This document shows positions 9,793-22,900 of a stretch of 64,000 nucleotides of DNA, in pieces. A program made the translations under genes and the position numbers. Within the stretch, counting starts at the first letter, position 1. Each line of letters begins with the position of its first letter. Origin of the DNA: Collybia mongolica (Eukaryota > Basidiomycota > Agaricomycetes > Agaricales > Clitocybaceae). The notes below the pieces were generated by a model that was given only the letters and a program-made list of their open reading frames with translations, had not been told where the DNA came from and ran no database searches. The stretch is taken from NCBI GenBank assembly GCA_013420905.1, contig JAAXNY010000006.1, forward strand, positions 868,001 to 932,000, given 5' to 3'.

Positions 9793-11610
9793 ATGATAAC
9801 ATCAATCTCTCCACCGGCTCACGCAACCGTACTTGTTGTGGGCGGGGGACCCGCCGGTGCATTCGCATCCACCATTCTTGCCCAAGAGGGTATCGATGTC
9901 GTATGCTGCGAAGCAACACAGTTCCCGCGTTACCACATTGGCGAAAGTCTTCTTGCGTCCGCCAAGGCATATATGATCATGATCGATGCGTGCGATAAGG
10001 TGAACGACCGTGGGTTCCACCCTAAGGTAATTTTACAAGCGGCAGTACATAGCATCATGCACGGCTGACATATCTCTAGCCTGGTGCCGCGATCAAGTTC
10101 CGTCCAGATAGGCCGGAGGCATATACCGACTTTGTGGCAGTTGATCCCCAAAACAATGTCTGGAATGTTGTATGTGACTAGCTCGTACCTTGATTGTATC
10201 ACCAAGCTTCCTATATTATACAGGAACGTTCACAATTTGATGATCTACTACTCAATCATGCACATGAGAAAGGCGCCAAAGTATTTCAAGAAACTCGTAT
10301 AGCTAATATTGAACTACTAGACGGCCGCCCTCACTCTGCCCAATGGTCTTCGAAGGGGGATATGGGTACTATTTCATTTGACTATATCATCGATTGTAGT
10401 GGACGGCAGGGGATTCTATCAACAAACGTTTTTCACAATCGCCATCATAACCAGACTCTCAAGAACATTGCCACCTGGGGTCATTGGACTGGCAGTGCTG
10501 GTGTCTATGGGGAAGGTACCAATCGAGAAGGGGCCATTCTCATAGAGGGTCTCGTCAATGGCCCACCTGGCTGGGCTTGGTTCATCCCGCTTGCAGGGAA
10601 GATATCTGTTGGTATCGTGATGCATGAGACCGACAACACATCACTTCGACGCGAACATGGGGGCAGCACTCGGGAGCACTATCTGCGTGCTCTCGCACGT
10701 GCCCCTGATGTCCTGGCATTACTTCAAGATGCGGTGCTTGGCGACGAGGTTCGAATGGCGTCCGATTATTCCTATTCTGCAACATCATACGCAGGTCCTG
10801 GCTGGCGTCTCGCCGGAGACGCTGGAGCTTTCATCGACCCATTCTTCTCCTCTGGTGTCCACCTCGCATTTCACGGTGGCCTCTCTGCCGCTATTTCTAT
10901 ATTGGCGTCTTTACGACGTGATGTCCCCGAAAATGCTGCTGCCGCATACCATAGTAAGGCCAATTTTTAGGAGCTGGTCTAATGCTTAGTCTTACCTGAT
11001 TTTATCAGATAAAAAGGTTGCAATGAGCTACACTCGGTAAGTATATATAGGTCTGTCAGAATACACGGAATATCCTGAATGGGGTCTGAATAGGTTCTTG
11101 CTTGTTGTACTTTCAGCTTACAAGCAGCTCCGCTATCAGAACATGGATATTCTTAGTGACGTGGAATCTGGAGACTTTGATGCCGCATTTGAATTGCTGC
11201 GACCAGTCATTCAGGGCCTTGGTGATATCGACGCCTCTCACTCGAGAGCAAGTACAGAAGAAACGCTTGGTAAAACGATGGACTTTATTACCAGCGTGTT
11301 GATTACGTCATCGGCGGATGTGGAACTCGCGAAAGGAAGTGGGCATTTTCCCGCCCACCTTTTTGAACGTGATGGTAATTTACTCGGGCCTGATCAGATC
11401 GCCAAGATGGTGAGTGATACTGGTGCGGACGAAAAGGCGGAGCGAGCTCTGCGCAGCGTCAATGCACACAAAGCTTTACAGCTTTATGATCCATCTACCA
11501 ATTTTGAGCAAGAGCCAGTTCTTGGTATGGTAGCGGATCTAAAGAGGGGCAACGTTGGTCTTCGTTTATCTACAGCGAACCCAAATGTCACTTTTACCAA
11601 GTCCGTTTAG
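9793..11610 (+). CDS. Flavin-dependent halogenase
   Basis: Predicted FADH2-dependent halogenase, which makes HOCl/HOBr from halide and O2 and halogenates an aromatic substrate. Exons 9793-10026, 10080-10169, 10224-10953, 11009-11036 (28 nt) and 11094-11610 join in frame to 532 residues. The FAD dinucleotide motif GGGPAG is at residues 17-22, followed by 'FPRYHIGESLL'. The lysine in 'GAAIKF' (about K84) aligns with the catalytic Lys of PrnA/RebH, and 'WAWFIP' at ~225-230 is the WxWxIP motif that separates halogenases from monooxygenases. 'GDAGAFIDPFFSSGVHLA' is the C-terminal flavin-site block. The architecture resembles basidiomycete halogenases acting on phenolic or orsellinate-type products (as in Armillaria). 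No polyketide synthase is adjacent, so the substrate is unknown. All key motifs are intact. Confidence 0.93.
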
Positions 11611-11869
11611 TTCAAGTCGCAATTGTTTAAGCATAGTATAGATAGTGGCATACAATTGTGATAGCAGTCCCACCACCTATTTCTCCTCATTCCTAGCGTG
11701 ATAGGAAGGCATCGCATCCATAACGAGGCGTCACACAAACCCTCACTCGACCTGAGGATTCAATTCAAGACTCACCACAAAAGTGGCAAAAATAGCGATA
11801 CTAAGATCATCGATTCATGTACCATGCTAGACTTGGTAAAGAGAACAAAAAAAAGGACTACCAACTGCA

Positions 11870-14800
11870 TCAAAGAGCTATCTCGACATCTAGCCTGGCC
11901 AGGTAGGAATACACATCCGGTGACATTCGATACTTTAATATTCCTGCGAAGATCATTAACGACCTTGACTTCTTCCTTAGTGATGATAGGGTCTATACAA
12001 ATACATTAAAAAAATTAGGTTCATGAGAAAATATACCTAGCTCACCATTTGGCGAGTTGCATCTGCAATAACTGAGGACTTCGCTTTTTGGTGCACTCCT
12101 GCGAGAGCATCCATCGTTAGAGGGATGTATGTCTGTAAGTTACGCTGGAGGGATTCGTGAAGATCCTTAAATTCCTCTGCGCGCCTAGTAATTTTTGCAA
12201 CGTCGCCACTCAAAGGAATCAGGTCTGTTGACTCCATTATCTAGGGAAAAGGAATTTAGCATGGTTGAAGGATCCAATATAAAGGCACGTACGTCAAGAG
12301 CAGCCTCTGGTCGACCGGAGTTCTTCGCGTCCATAGCCTCCCGTATTCTCAACAGTCTAATGACAGCATCTCTATCCCTGCCAACAGCTCTGTTTGTCCT
12401 TTCATAATGCCTCAAAATATCGGCTGCAGTCTTTTCTGTCGAGCGAGCCTTTTCGTCTGGACTTGGTTGTGCGATGGTGTTGCCTAACGACTGTGCTAGG
12501 CAAGATATTACGGTTGAGTAATCTCCAGCCAAATTATAGAGCTTGATAGCCTCTATAATACGGTCGTTTTCCTCAGAATGCTTCGCAGCTCGGATGAGGA
12601 TTTGCTCGTTGAATTGTTTGCTACCTTGAAGCCGTAGCAGGCTCGCGCCTTGTTCAATAATACCACTCTGCACAGCTGTTAGCTTGGCGACTGGGAATAG
12701 TATGAGCTGGACGTACGAATCGTGAACCATCTGGCCTGAAACCTCCCACGAGCTCCTCCCAACCAGGGCCACTGTTACCCAGCACTATTATGCGTCTCAC
12801 AAGTTCCCAGGCATTTTCCACTTGCTCTTTACCCACCCCATCGGACTGATCAGCGGCCAGGCAAACACAGTAGACATACTGCAGAGCTTCCTTAGCGTCC
12901 ATCTTCACAAATTGGCGTACGTAGCGCCAGATCAATGTAGATATGCTCAACGCTGGTGGAGAAACGGGGGAAAGGGACACTACGTCGTCAGTTATGAGTA
13001 TCAGTTAGTTCATGTGTATCAAAGAAGTCCATACGAGGTGTCATATCAGAGGTCTCTGCCCGTGGAGGCACGCGAAGCAACCCGTGATAGGCCAGTGCAA
13101 TCGCAAGGTGTACAGCCTCGACCTCGGTATCTTGGCGCTCCCATAATGCTGCAACCGCCTATTACCTGATCAAATGGCAAAAGAGGATGTATATATGAGT
13201 TCACCTACCCGCTCGAACTGACCACACATCAAAAGTACACCAGCCCAGAGACCTCTTCGAGTTCCTTGTTGATTCGAAGCACCGTCAAAATGCCGTTCAC
13301 CATAGCCCAAAAGAACTTGGGCCAAAGCCCGAAGACCACCGTCTTCGTCTTCGTCAACCTATTCAACGATTTGCAAAAAGATTTATAGAATATGATTTAA
13401 GATTTGCCCAACCATAGCAAGTTGAAACCATAGCCAATCTTCAGTGGTTGTGGTCACTTGTGGCACGCTCCTACGCGATGGGTCAATGTTTCCCATCAAT
13501 TTATATAGTGCAAGCTTGAAAGGATCCGCAGTAGCTGAGTGCAACATGTGAGCGTTGTAAACAGCCTGAAGATGATCCCGGTGTGGCTTGGGCAGCCTAC
13601 AGGATGTTAGAGGGTCGATGTACCGAATATTCACCGAACACACCTTCGATCAGGTGATTCGATCCATGTTCTGAAATGGTTGGCAAAGCTGGCTTCCCTG
13701 TGCTCGATTACTTGCTGGAATTGCAATGCCTCGGCCAATGCCTCTTGAGTATGTCCTGTGCGTACAAGGTAGAATAGCCTTGCCCATAGTGGTTGTCCAG
13801 CTACGAGCTAAAAGAGTATGAACCGACCAAATCCACCATAGATAATGAACGTCACGGACTTCGATACGATCTTCCCATTCTCCATTTCTGTAATACCTGA
13901 CGAACAAAAATGCACGAACTTTGTTAGCAACGCTCGGGTCCCCGCCCAACCGAGCTTCCGCTGGTCGAGCCTGAACTGTACGTTCCAAGACGTCCCAGTA
14001 CTGTTCCTCTAGGGCTTCCCTAGCTCCTTTGGCAATTTGTCGCCTCAAAGCGACCGCCTCGCGTGACTCTTGGTCTCCTAGGTATACCCGGGCATACTTT
14101 CTTTCAAATAATGGGGCGTTAAGTATATGGGCACCAGCGTGCTCAACAGGTGGAAGCGCAGGAGGTTCTGATGTGATTTTGGACAAAACATGGAAATTTT
14201 GTGTCATTTGCATAGACCTCGACTAGGAACCAATCAGTGTGGTTGACTGTGGTAGGAATTGCTACTTACGTCCGAGTTTACGGCCAGCGATGCGGTGATG
14301 AGAGAATGCACGATTGGATAAGACGTGCCGCGAAGTCTCGCCGCATTCATGTCGGAAATGACGCGATCGTATGCCATCATTTTGCTTTGCATTTGTAGAG
14401 TAAGACTTGGTGAAGTACTTGACTGCGATCATAGTCATTAGCAGTGTTAAAACTGGGTTCAAGGGAGAATAGACCATCAAGGTGCTTTTGCCATGTGTGC
14501 TTTTCTTTAACTCAGCAAGAGCCCTATTATCTCCACCTATGCAACCTCCAAGCTCTTCAAAAACACGTTTCTTTTTAGCTTCCCAGTCTCTTTGGCTACG
14601 GTCCTCCAAGACACGATAAAACTCTTGCTGTGTCTCTTTGCGTCCTTCCTCTATAGTGGATATGAGGTTTTGTTCGTGTGCATGTCTCAGGTAACCGGCT
14701 ACATCAGTGTCTTGTAGGGGCTGTAGTGGCGAAAAAGTGGTCGAGGTGTTAAGATGCGCAATGGAATTCGAGAGAGCAGAGGCGTCAACGTGTGCCTGAG

Positions 14801-15035
14801 CAAGGAGAAAGTTTCTAAGAGGCAAGGAGACGTAATTAATTCGATGTGAGAGAAAACTGGGATACACCTACGCGCGGTCTGCATCACTGGAACCGCCTGG
14901 TTGACGCGATACTAGACGGCGGGATTGGGCCTCGACCTGGTCGAGAGAGAGGTGGACGGAGGGCAAGTCAGGTTTAGACAGGTGAGAAGTCAAACTTTTG
15001 GACGAAGTTAGCAGCGCAGATAGATCGGATGCCAT
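11870..15035 (-). CDS. NIC96: Nucleoporin Nic96 (NUP93 family)
   Basis: Linker nucleoporin of the nuclear pore inner ring, recruiting the Nsp1 complex. ATG at 15035-15033 ('MASDLSALLTSSKSL'), last exon ending '...PDVYSYLARLDVEIAL' with TGA at 11870-11872; roughly 800 residues in many exons. Family landmarks are the N-terminal coiled region followed by 'DVAGYLRHAHEQNLISTIEE' and 'RDWEAKKKRVFEELGG' (about 14560-14700), 'LLERKYARVYLGDQ'-like segments near 14100, 'HLAIALAYHGLLRVP' near 13080, and 'IIEAIKLYNLAGDYSTVI' near 12520. The whole Nic96 helical solenoid appears present. It is convergent with the halogenase (260 bp between stops) and divergent from Arp5. Individual exon borders in the middle third were not all fixed. 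Confidence 0.93.
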
Positions 15036-15243
15036 TCTGTACAACGAGAACTGCATTTACTCCGAGAAACTGAACATGATGGCGATATTTTGCACCACCC
15101 CCAGAACCACACAAAGCCCTGAGCCACTAAGAATGTCGTTTCCGCGTTTAAATTCTTTGAAGGTTCTGCATTAGCTTGGGTCGCGTCGCCCAACGGTCAA
15201 TCTTACATCTAGATATATAGCCTCAACGCTGGGTGACTACGAA
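15036..15243. promoter_or_regulatory. Shared divergent promoter, NIC96 / ARP5
   Basis: Only 208 bp separate the two start codons, so this interval must carry both promoters. It is rather GC-balanced with no evident TATA box for Nic96; a TATATAG lies about 30 bp before the Arp5 ATG. Confidence 0.45.
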
Positions 15244-18112
15244 ATGGATATAACACCTTTGCCCACTCCATCGCCACCAAAACTTGAGCAGAGGGTAGAG
15301 CCATATGCTGAGTATTGCGCTCAGCACAGCCCTCTCATCATTGACAATGGATCCACAAACTTGCGCTGGGGCTTCGCAGGATATGAAAACCCGTTCGAAG
15401 GCCTCAATGCCGTCGCCAAATATAAGGAACGGCGGACGAACAAACCACTGCTGCTGTTCGGTGAGGCTATCGATGTAGAAAGTGGTGCGAAAGCGCAAAC
15501 AAGGACTGCCTGGGAAGGCGACGTACTGTTGAATTTCGATGCTTTGGTGTGTCCTATCCATGTTCTGATCAACGGCGAAACAAACACGTCATTTTGACCT
15601 CGAGATGTAGGAAAACGCTCTCGACTATGCCTTCGTGCACCTTGGAATCGACACGCCCACGGTTGACCACCCAGTACTGATGACAGAAAGATTATGTTCA
15701 CCGTTACATTCGAGAGCTCGTGGGTCAGTAATACATGAATCTCAGTGATATGCTTACCAAGAATCGTAGTAACTTCCGAACTCATGTTCGAACAATTTTC
15801 TGTCCCATCTTTGGCATACTGTGTCGATGGGATTATGTCATTCTATCATCATACGGAGGAGACATTGAAGCCCGCCATACCAAGATCAGAGTTCGTGAGC
15901 GACGGCCTCGTAATCTCCTTCAACACCGCGTCAACATCAGTGATACCTATTTTGAACGGCAAAGGGATCATGAGCCACGCAAAGCGGTGAGTTCAAATGA
16001 AGCATACGATAACACTTCTCACCCATATCAGATAGAATACCTTGGGGCGCCTCGCATTCATCTGATTACTTGCTTAAACTAATCCAGTTGAAATATCCTA
16101 ACTTTCCAACGAGAGTCACTTCAACGCAGTCCAATGTATGTTATTATTGGTTGCGTGCACATATCTATTACTCATAAGTATATAGTGGATATTCCAAAAT
16201 TTCTGCCGTTTTGCGGTTGACTACCCTTCCCATATGCGCACCTTGAATGACCCCTTGAAACTTCGAGAAAACACCTGTACAATCCAATTTCCGTTTACCC
16301 TCCCTATTGTCGAAGAAAAATCCGAGGAAGAGTTGGCCAGGATTGCAGAAAAACGAAGGGAACAAGGCAGGAAGCTCCAAGAAATGGCCGCCAAAACCCG
16401 TATGGAGAAGGTAAACCAACATTGTCTTTTATGTCTTCTATCTCTGATAGAAACAACAGCTTATCCAAAAGGAAACCGATCTGCAGTATCTGCTAAACTT
16501 GAGGGACGGAAGAGGACAAGACGGAAAACGGGAATGGATGGTAACGTTCTTCCTAGACCTCAATTTTTATTTATTCTGACCATGCTTCAGAACAAATTGC
16601 AAGCGGATGGCTTTGATGACGACTCAGGCCTCGACGAAACCATCAGAAGGCTTGAAAGTGACCTCAAGAAGGCACGAAAGAAGGAGGCGGATGGTGATGA
16701 TATGATCGTATGTCAATCCGTACTTTGTCGGGCACAACTCACATCTACCAGGAGGAACCATCTTTCCCACTTGTGGATGTACCTGATGCCGATGTATGTC
16801 TAATTACCACCCTCATACCTCAATTTCACAACTTCAACTTACCCTCTTAGCTGGATGAAGATGGAATAAAGGAAAAGAAGAAGCAAAAACTCATGAAAGC
16901 TGGGTTCGAGGCGCGTGCACGTGCCAGACGAGAAAAGGAACGAGAAAGAGGGGAGAAAGAAAAGGGGGAGAAAAAAGAGGAAGAGGAACGTGAGATGGAC
17001 CTGGACGGATGGGCGAAAAGGATGCGTCAAGAGCAAGAGGTACATCATTATTCTGCACGCGACGATACTCAACTGAACTATGCTAGGTCTTAATGAACAG
17101 GATCAAAGATAGAACTCGCCGAAGAGCCGCTCTGAGCGACCGCAAAAGTGCCGCAGCTCAGGCAAGAATGAAGAGCATTGCAAATTTGGCAGCAGACGAT
17201 CGCATGCCGAAGAAGAAAAGAAAGGGTGGTGGTGGTATGTGGCTAATATCGCAACGGAATATTCAAAGAAAAACTCTTTGCAGAAGATATGTTTGGAGCC
17301 GATGATGCAGACTGGGCAATATATCGCAAGATTGTATGTATCCATTGTTTCCTACATAGAAAGTATATAGCTCAGTCCAATTGTAGAACACTACAGCAGC
17401 ATCATCCGATGAAGAGGAGGACTTGAACCAGCTTCAGGCCGTCGAGCAGAAGTTGTTGACGTTTGACCCTACGTTCACGACCCAACACACTCACGCTGCA
17501 ATAGCAACACAGCGCTCGGCCCTCATGTCTGCCTTTAGACCGTTATACGAAGAAGGAGACATCGAAGGTGTCGCACGAGAATCCTTTACCTCGACAACAT
17601 CTAACGCCCATGCTAGGTAGCACCCGAATCCACCTCAATACTGAACGATGGAGAGTGTGCGAAGCTTGGTTTTCTCCTGGGATGGCGGGCATTGATTCCG
17701 CCGGGTTGGGAGAGGTCCTTCAAAATGTCCTTGCCCGATTCACGAGCGACGAGAAAGCCAGGCTTGCCAAGGTTTGCTGGCGTCCTTTCTGTCAATGATT
17801 CTATTGTACATTTATGTTGCTTTTTCCGTTCAGTCTGTCTATCTTGCGGGTGCTCCTTCTCAAGTACCTGGGCTGACCTCCCGAATCCACAATACACTAC
17901 GTCCGATTTTACCACCCGAAATGCCAATTGAGGTAAGCGTGGTTCGGAATGCGAATACAAGACTATATGCCTGGCACGGTATGGCTGAATTCAGCACAAC
18001 GGAAGAGTTCTTGAAGGTTGGAGTTTCCCGTGCAGAATATGAGGAGTACGGCGGAGAGCGAGTGAAGAGGTGGTGGGGAGGTAATTGGAATGGCGGCTCC
18101 ATTCCTTCTTAG
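15244..18112 (+). CDS. ARP5: Actin-related protein 5, INO80 complex subunit
   Basis: Nuclear actin-related protein of the INO80 chromatin remodeller, where it pairs with Ies6 and couples ATP hydrolysis to nucleosome sliding. First exons are 15244-15546, 15611-15719, 15770-15986 and 16036-16135; the last ends at 18112; about 700 residues. Actin-fold elements are 'HSPLIIDNGSTNLRWGFAGY', 'HPVLMTERLCSPLHSRA', 'MFEQFSVPSLAYCVDG', 'LVISFNTASTSVIPILNG' and, near the end, 'NVFLTGGCSFSSTWADLPNR'. Between the actin halves (about 16270-17340) lies the long, highly charged Arp5-specific insertion: Lys/Glu/Arg-rich coiled coil, with a basic 'KKKRKGGG' stretch that could act as a nuclear signal. This insertion separates it from Arp8 and actin. 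No frame breaks seen. Confidence 0.93.
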
Positions 18113-18321
18113 TTAGCTAAAAAGACGCCCCTAGTGCTTTGTGTTATCATCTATTGTGGCGTATTACAATATAATAGAAACCTAGGTTGCAAAAGATGGA
18201 CAGAATGGTAGTAGACAACGAGTACCAAGCACCGTAAAAAAAAAAGGGATGGTATGTGCAGAATGCTTGATATCAGAGCGCCTATACACACAGCACTTAT
18301 CCAACAGTCATGACTTCTCAT

Positions 18322-19213
18322 TCAACAACACCCTTGTGATGTTTGCGCAGCTGGTTGATTAACCCTTACAGATCCATCGCTGGAGGAAGTACCTGGCGTC
18401 CCTGCGGTATCCGCTTGCGAATCGATCAAACGGGTTTTAATGTCCCTTCAGTTGATGGACTTAGGGGCCTTCTGATGGAATGAATTTGGTGGACACTTAC
18501 CTAGCTAGTGTGAAAAATGCTTCTTCAACACCCTCGTTAATCTTCGCCGAAGTTTCCATGAACTTGATACCAAATTCGTTCGCAAGTTCCCGCCCTTGTT
18601 CCTCAGTCACTGCCTTTTTGTCCGTCCAATCTGATTTGTTACCAATCAAAATTTTATTAACACCTTCAGAGGCATGCTGCTCGATATTAGCGTGCCACGT
18701 GCGGATATCTGTTCGTACGCGTATTATGCAGGTGGATAGATATAAACGAAGGGAAGACGAACTGTTGAACGACCGTTCGTCTGTAACATCGTAAACTAAC
18801 AGAATACCCATCGCTCCGCGATAGTAGGCTGTCGTTATGGTTCTAAATCGCTCTTGTCCTGCTGTGTCCCACTAGAAGTAGCCTGTTAGTCAACTACCCG
18901 TTTTGGGCCACTGCAGTGGTAACGCACGATTTGCAATTTAATTCGCTTCCCGTCTAATTCAATGGTGCGAATCTTGAAGTCGATGCCGATCGTCGTGATA
19001 AAGGAAGGTGTCCAGGCGTCGTCGCAGAATCGGAGTAGCAGGCAAGACTTGCCGACACCTATACGTGTCTGAGATCAAAGCGAGAGGTCAAAGTTAATCC
19101 AGCGCACCAGAGTCGCCGATGAGAAGAAGCTTCAAGATATAAGTTAGTTAGCTCAAGTGAGGGGATTGCGCAGCGCGTACTTTGATGAGGAAGTCATAAT
19201 GGGGCGGCGGCAT
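18322..19213 (-). CDS. SEC4: Rab GTPase of the Sec4/Rab8 (Ypt2) group
   Basis: Small GTPase directing secretory vesicles to the plasma membrane and hyphal tip. ATG at 19213-19211 ('[11 protein letters not shown]'), TGA at 18322-18324; several exons, roughly 205 residues. Nucleotide-binding motifs are 'GDSGVGKS' (P-loop), '[17 protein letters not shown]' (switch I effector region), 'WDTAGQERF' (switch II), 'GNKSDW' (a variant of NKxD, with Ser replacing Lys's usual neighbour) and 'ETSAK'. The tail 'QTSQGCC' supplies the double cysteine for geranylgeranylation. The switch I sequence and '[19 protein letters not shown]' point to Sec4/Rab8 and not Ypt1. Convergent with Arp5 (209 bp between stops). 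The GT donor inside 'RSFN|N' has the unusual sequence GTTCGT. Confidence 0.93.
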
Positions 19214-19918
19214 CTTGGGCGTAGATTCTGTCAGTATGCAGAAATTGGACGGTAGCTTAAAAGGGTATCGTGTATGGCGTTTACTAGAAGTATAGAGGTG
19301 GGCGGTGGAGTACAAGGCTTAGGTGCGACCCAGCTCTGGTACCATAATCAGCACGTGCATTTATATATGTGTAAATTGATACTAACTATAACTCAATAAA
19401 CTTTTGAGCTCATGCACATGTAAATAATTAAATAAAGTTATTTGAGCTTTTTAGTATTACCCTGCGACCACCACAATTACCAACTTAATGGTCAGTCCAA
19501 GTCAGGGCAAACAAATCAACAATCGCGATCGGGGCAACACTTCAGGGAATATCAAGCACATTTCTCGTTTACTTACCAAGTCAAGAATCGATCAGCTTTG
19601 CTATAGATGGTCATGTTTGGAAACAACACAGCGGGAAGATTGGATTTGCCGGCGCAAACCGCTAGAGCGGGGCGACTGGATATTGAATCCACTGTAGGCC
19701 CCAGCGCTCAGGATCAGATTCAGGAGAGAAACTAGGTGCCCTCCGTACATCTTGTTTACTCGGCGTTTCTTTGTTGTCCTTGCCTGGCAGGGGCATATTT
19801 TGACGCGAACAGTCAGATTTGAAGCGTCAATGTTAGAGGAATCTTTCTTCACTGGAGCATAATAGATAAGCGCTCAAAGGCACGCGCACAAGCCACGTTT
19901 TCCACAGCTCTCTTTCAG
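19214..19918. other. Intergenic, divergent between SEC4 and the helicase gene
   Basis: Holds both upstream regions. The part 19365-19450 is AT-rich. No RNA gene, repeat or supported reading frame was found. Confidence 0.4.
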
Positions 19919-22900
19919 ATGCCGTTTATATATTTTGATCTAGTTCAAAATGAACCAGTGGCATTAGCCTTATCCCCCATGGCCGCTTTTACACCACACA
20001 AAAAATCCAATTATCTTGACATATTTAGGTCAGAGCGCATTTCTTGTGCGAATGACATCGATGATGCTCTGTCTGAGCTTCAAACCATTATCAACGAAAA
20101 CAACTATGTGATGGTTCTTGGGGCATTCTTTGACGAACCTTTGATGATAGAGCTTGTTCTTTCTGGTAAGCAATCACGGCCATTCCTGGAGTTGAAAATG
20201 TTACTCGAATACAGGACTACACAAATCTACGAGGTGGATCCTAGATAAATTCCCCAAGACGTTCGACGCATATAATGGCTCTTTTGAGTCGAAACTCTTA
20301 TCAAGACTTGCAATCTTTTACCTCTTTCCGCCCTTAACATTCTCGGGGGACATGAATCAATCCTTCTCCAAACAACATCAATGGGTGACTTCAGCCCCAG
20401 CTGCACTCGAAATTCTTTCGGCTCTTGAATTCAACAATGAAAATGTCGAGACCGAGTGTGACCCCAGTTTGTCATATTTCCCGAAGGTCAAAGGAAAAAG
20501 CCAGAAGCAACTCAGGCGAGAGAAAACGGTCAACAGGAAAAGAAATATTGATACAACGTGTTTCGAGGTTTTGGGTATTTCTTTTCCCTGTGACCGCGAA
20601 ACTGCAGACTTGGAGTCTGGCTTCATAATGTCGAATCTGAAGTCCATTCTGGCAGTAGGTCTAATTTGTCTTTTCTGAATAATTCTCAACTTTTTGTCGA
20701 AGTCCTATCTCGAAACCATTTGCTTCCCACATGTGGCTACCGCCATCAAGGCCTCAATTGCTCCTCATGAGGAGCCACCTGAGTCACCGAATATCGCCAC
20801 CGCCCTAGAACCTTCCCCCCTCTTTGAAGCACCATCTGAAAATATACCAACCGCATATCCTGCTGTACAACCAATGAAATCGCAAGTCCCTCCAATGCTG
20901 ATTACGGGCAGTCCACTATTCATGTGCTAATGCGACCTTCCACAGTGCTTTGCATTTTAACAGTGCTGAAGGCTTTGGCGAATGGCGAATCCTCATCTCG
21001 ACACGCGCTGATGGCGATCTACGCGAGGCACGACGGAAGGATCGCAAATCGTTCGCTATCATCGTCAAGAAGATAAAGTGTGTCTCTTGCCAAGCATCAG
21101 ACATCCTCTAAATTTTTAACAGAGAGCTATCCAATGGTCATTTTTCTGATGATAATCAGAAGCGTTTAAATGGCTCTAACGTTGATGTCCCGGTATTTGA
21201 GGCAAAGATGACAAGAGACTCACGCCTGGTGGTGAGGGAATTTTGCTCAATCTCGATTGTGATCTGATTATGGTTGAATCCAATAGTATCAAATCGATTC
21301 AATATCCAACTATGGTAGTGAGGTTGGTAATCTTTCTTTATTGTCCTGATAAAATCATGACCAATACCCGTCCATCAGGATGAACAGCAAGGTACAGTGT
21401 CATCTAAGTTCAGAACCTCTCTGGCTGATCGAATATAGTGATCCGGATTTTTGGGATCTATACACATGCTCAGCTAGACAAGCGACTGTGGGACTCTGTT
21501 GGCCAACAACTAGGGAAGAAAGGAAAGGAATATAAACGGAGGTAACATTATGCCAATGATTCCCATAATCAAGTTTGCTTATGAATTCACAGGTGCATTT
21601 ATCGGAGGAGACCACATCATGCTGGGGACAATGTTTTCAAACCTGCCTCCTTTCCTCCGTTAGAGGAAGTTGACAATACACCACCTACTCTCCTTTCAAG
21701 TTTACCACCTGATGACCTGGACCAGGTATATACCCTCAAATAATGTGTTCATTTGTCATTGACAAATATTGAAAGCTTCATTCCCTCCTGGTGTATGTTA
21801 TATTATCACATTACTGACAAAGTAATTCAACTTTTTTCAGTCTTGAGAAATATCTCCCATTCTCTCAAGTAGGTATTTCTGCCAATTTTCAGGCCATTTT
21901 TAACCATTTTTATACAATATAGGAATTGCTCTACAGTATGTACTGGGGGTAGTATATCCTATATTTTCTATTTACCATGAATACAGGTATTTTGGCAGAT
22001 TTAGATGTTGCATTTCCATTCCAAGTGTCGTATGTACCTTTGCTTAAGCTATTCCAGACAACCTTCTTACATAACCTTAGACCTCAAGAAAGAGCTATCA
22101 TTGAATATCCTTTCTCCTGCTATGTCCTGGGCAGAAGTGGAACTGGGTTGGTGATGGCTGTTCTTGTGCTAAGTAACCTCTGCTAATTTCATCTATCAAT
22201 ATAGCAAGACAACAACAATGTTGTTCAAGATGCTTTGGATTGAAAGAACTTACCAGCTCAGCAGTATTGATATTCCTAAGCCTCGTCAGCTGTTTATTAC
22301 AAAGTCTAGGTTCCTTGCCATCAAGGTTGAAGAGTATTTTTTGAAACTTCTAAATTCTCTCAAAGCTGCTTCTCAATCACCACAGGAGCTACTACAATTT
22401 GTCCAATCCCAAAAACACCTTACAGAAGAGGACAATCTAGTTGATTATGATGATGATATAAACTGGAGAGGCAATCTTCCTGCCAAGTTCAGCAAGCTGC
22501 TTGACTCACACTTTCCATTGTTCCTCACATTTGACCAGGTAAATGTTCTGAAATGTAGTATCTAGCTTTACTCACACTCTGCAAGCTTTGTGGAATGATT
22601 GAGGCTGACTTTCATGAGAATTATCCTCAGCACCAACAAATCCACCATGGGCAAGCTTTTATTTCCTATGAAGATTTCTTCAGTCAATATTGGCCACATT
22701 TCCCTCAGCATCTCACAAAAGGCCTAGGTAATATTTGATTTCTATTGTGCCTGAACACAGTTATTAAATTGAGCTTTGCTCCCAAAGACCCTGCTTTGGT
22801 TTTCAGTGAAATCATGGGTGAGTGAGAAGTTGGCTGCTATTATCATATTTCTAAAAAGATTCTTCCCTGTTGAAGGTGTGATCATGGGTTCTGAAGAAAC

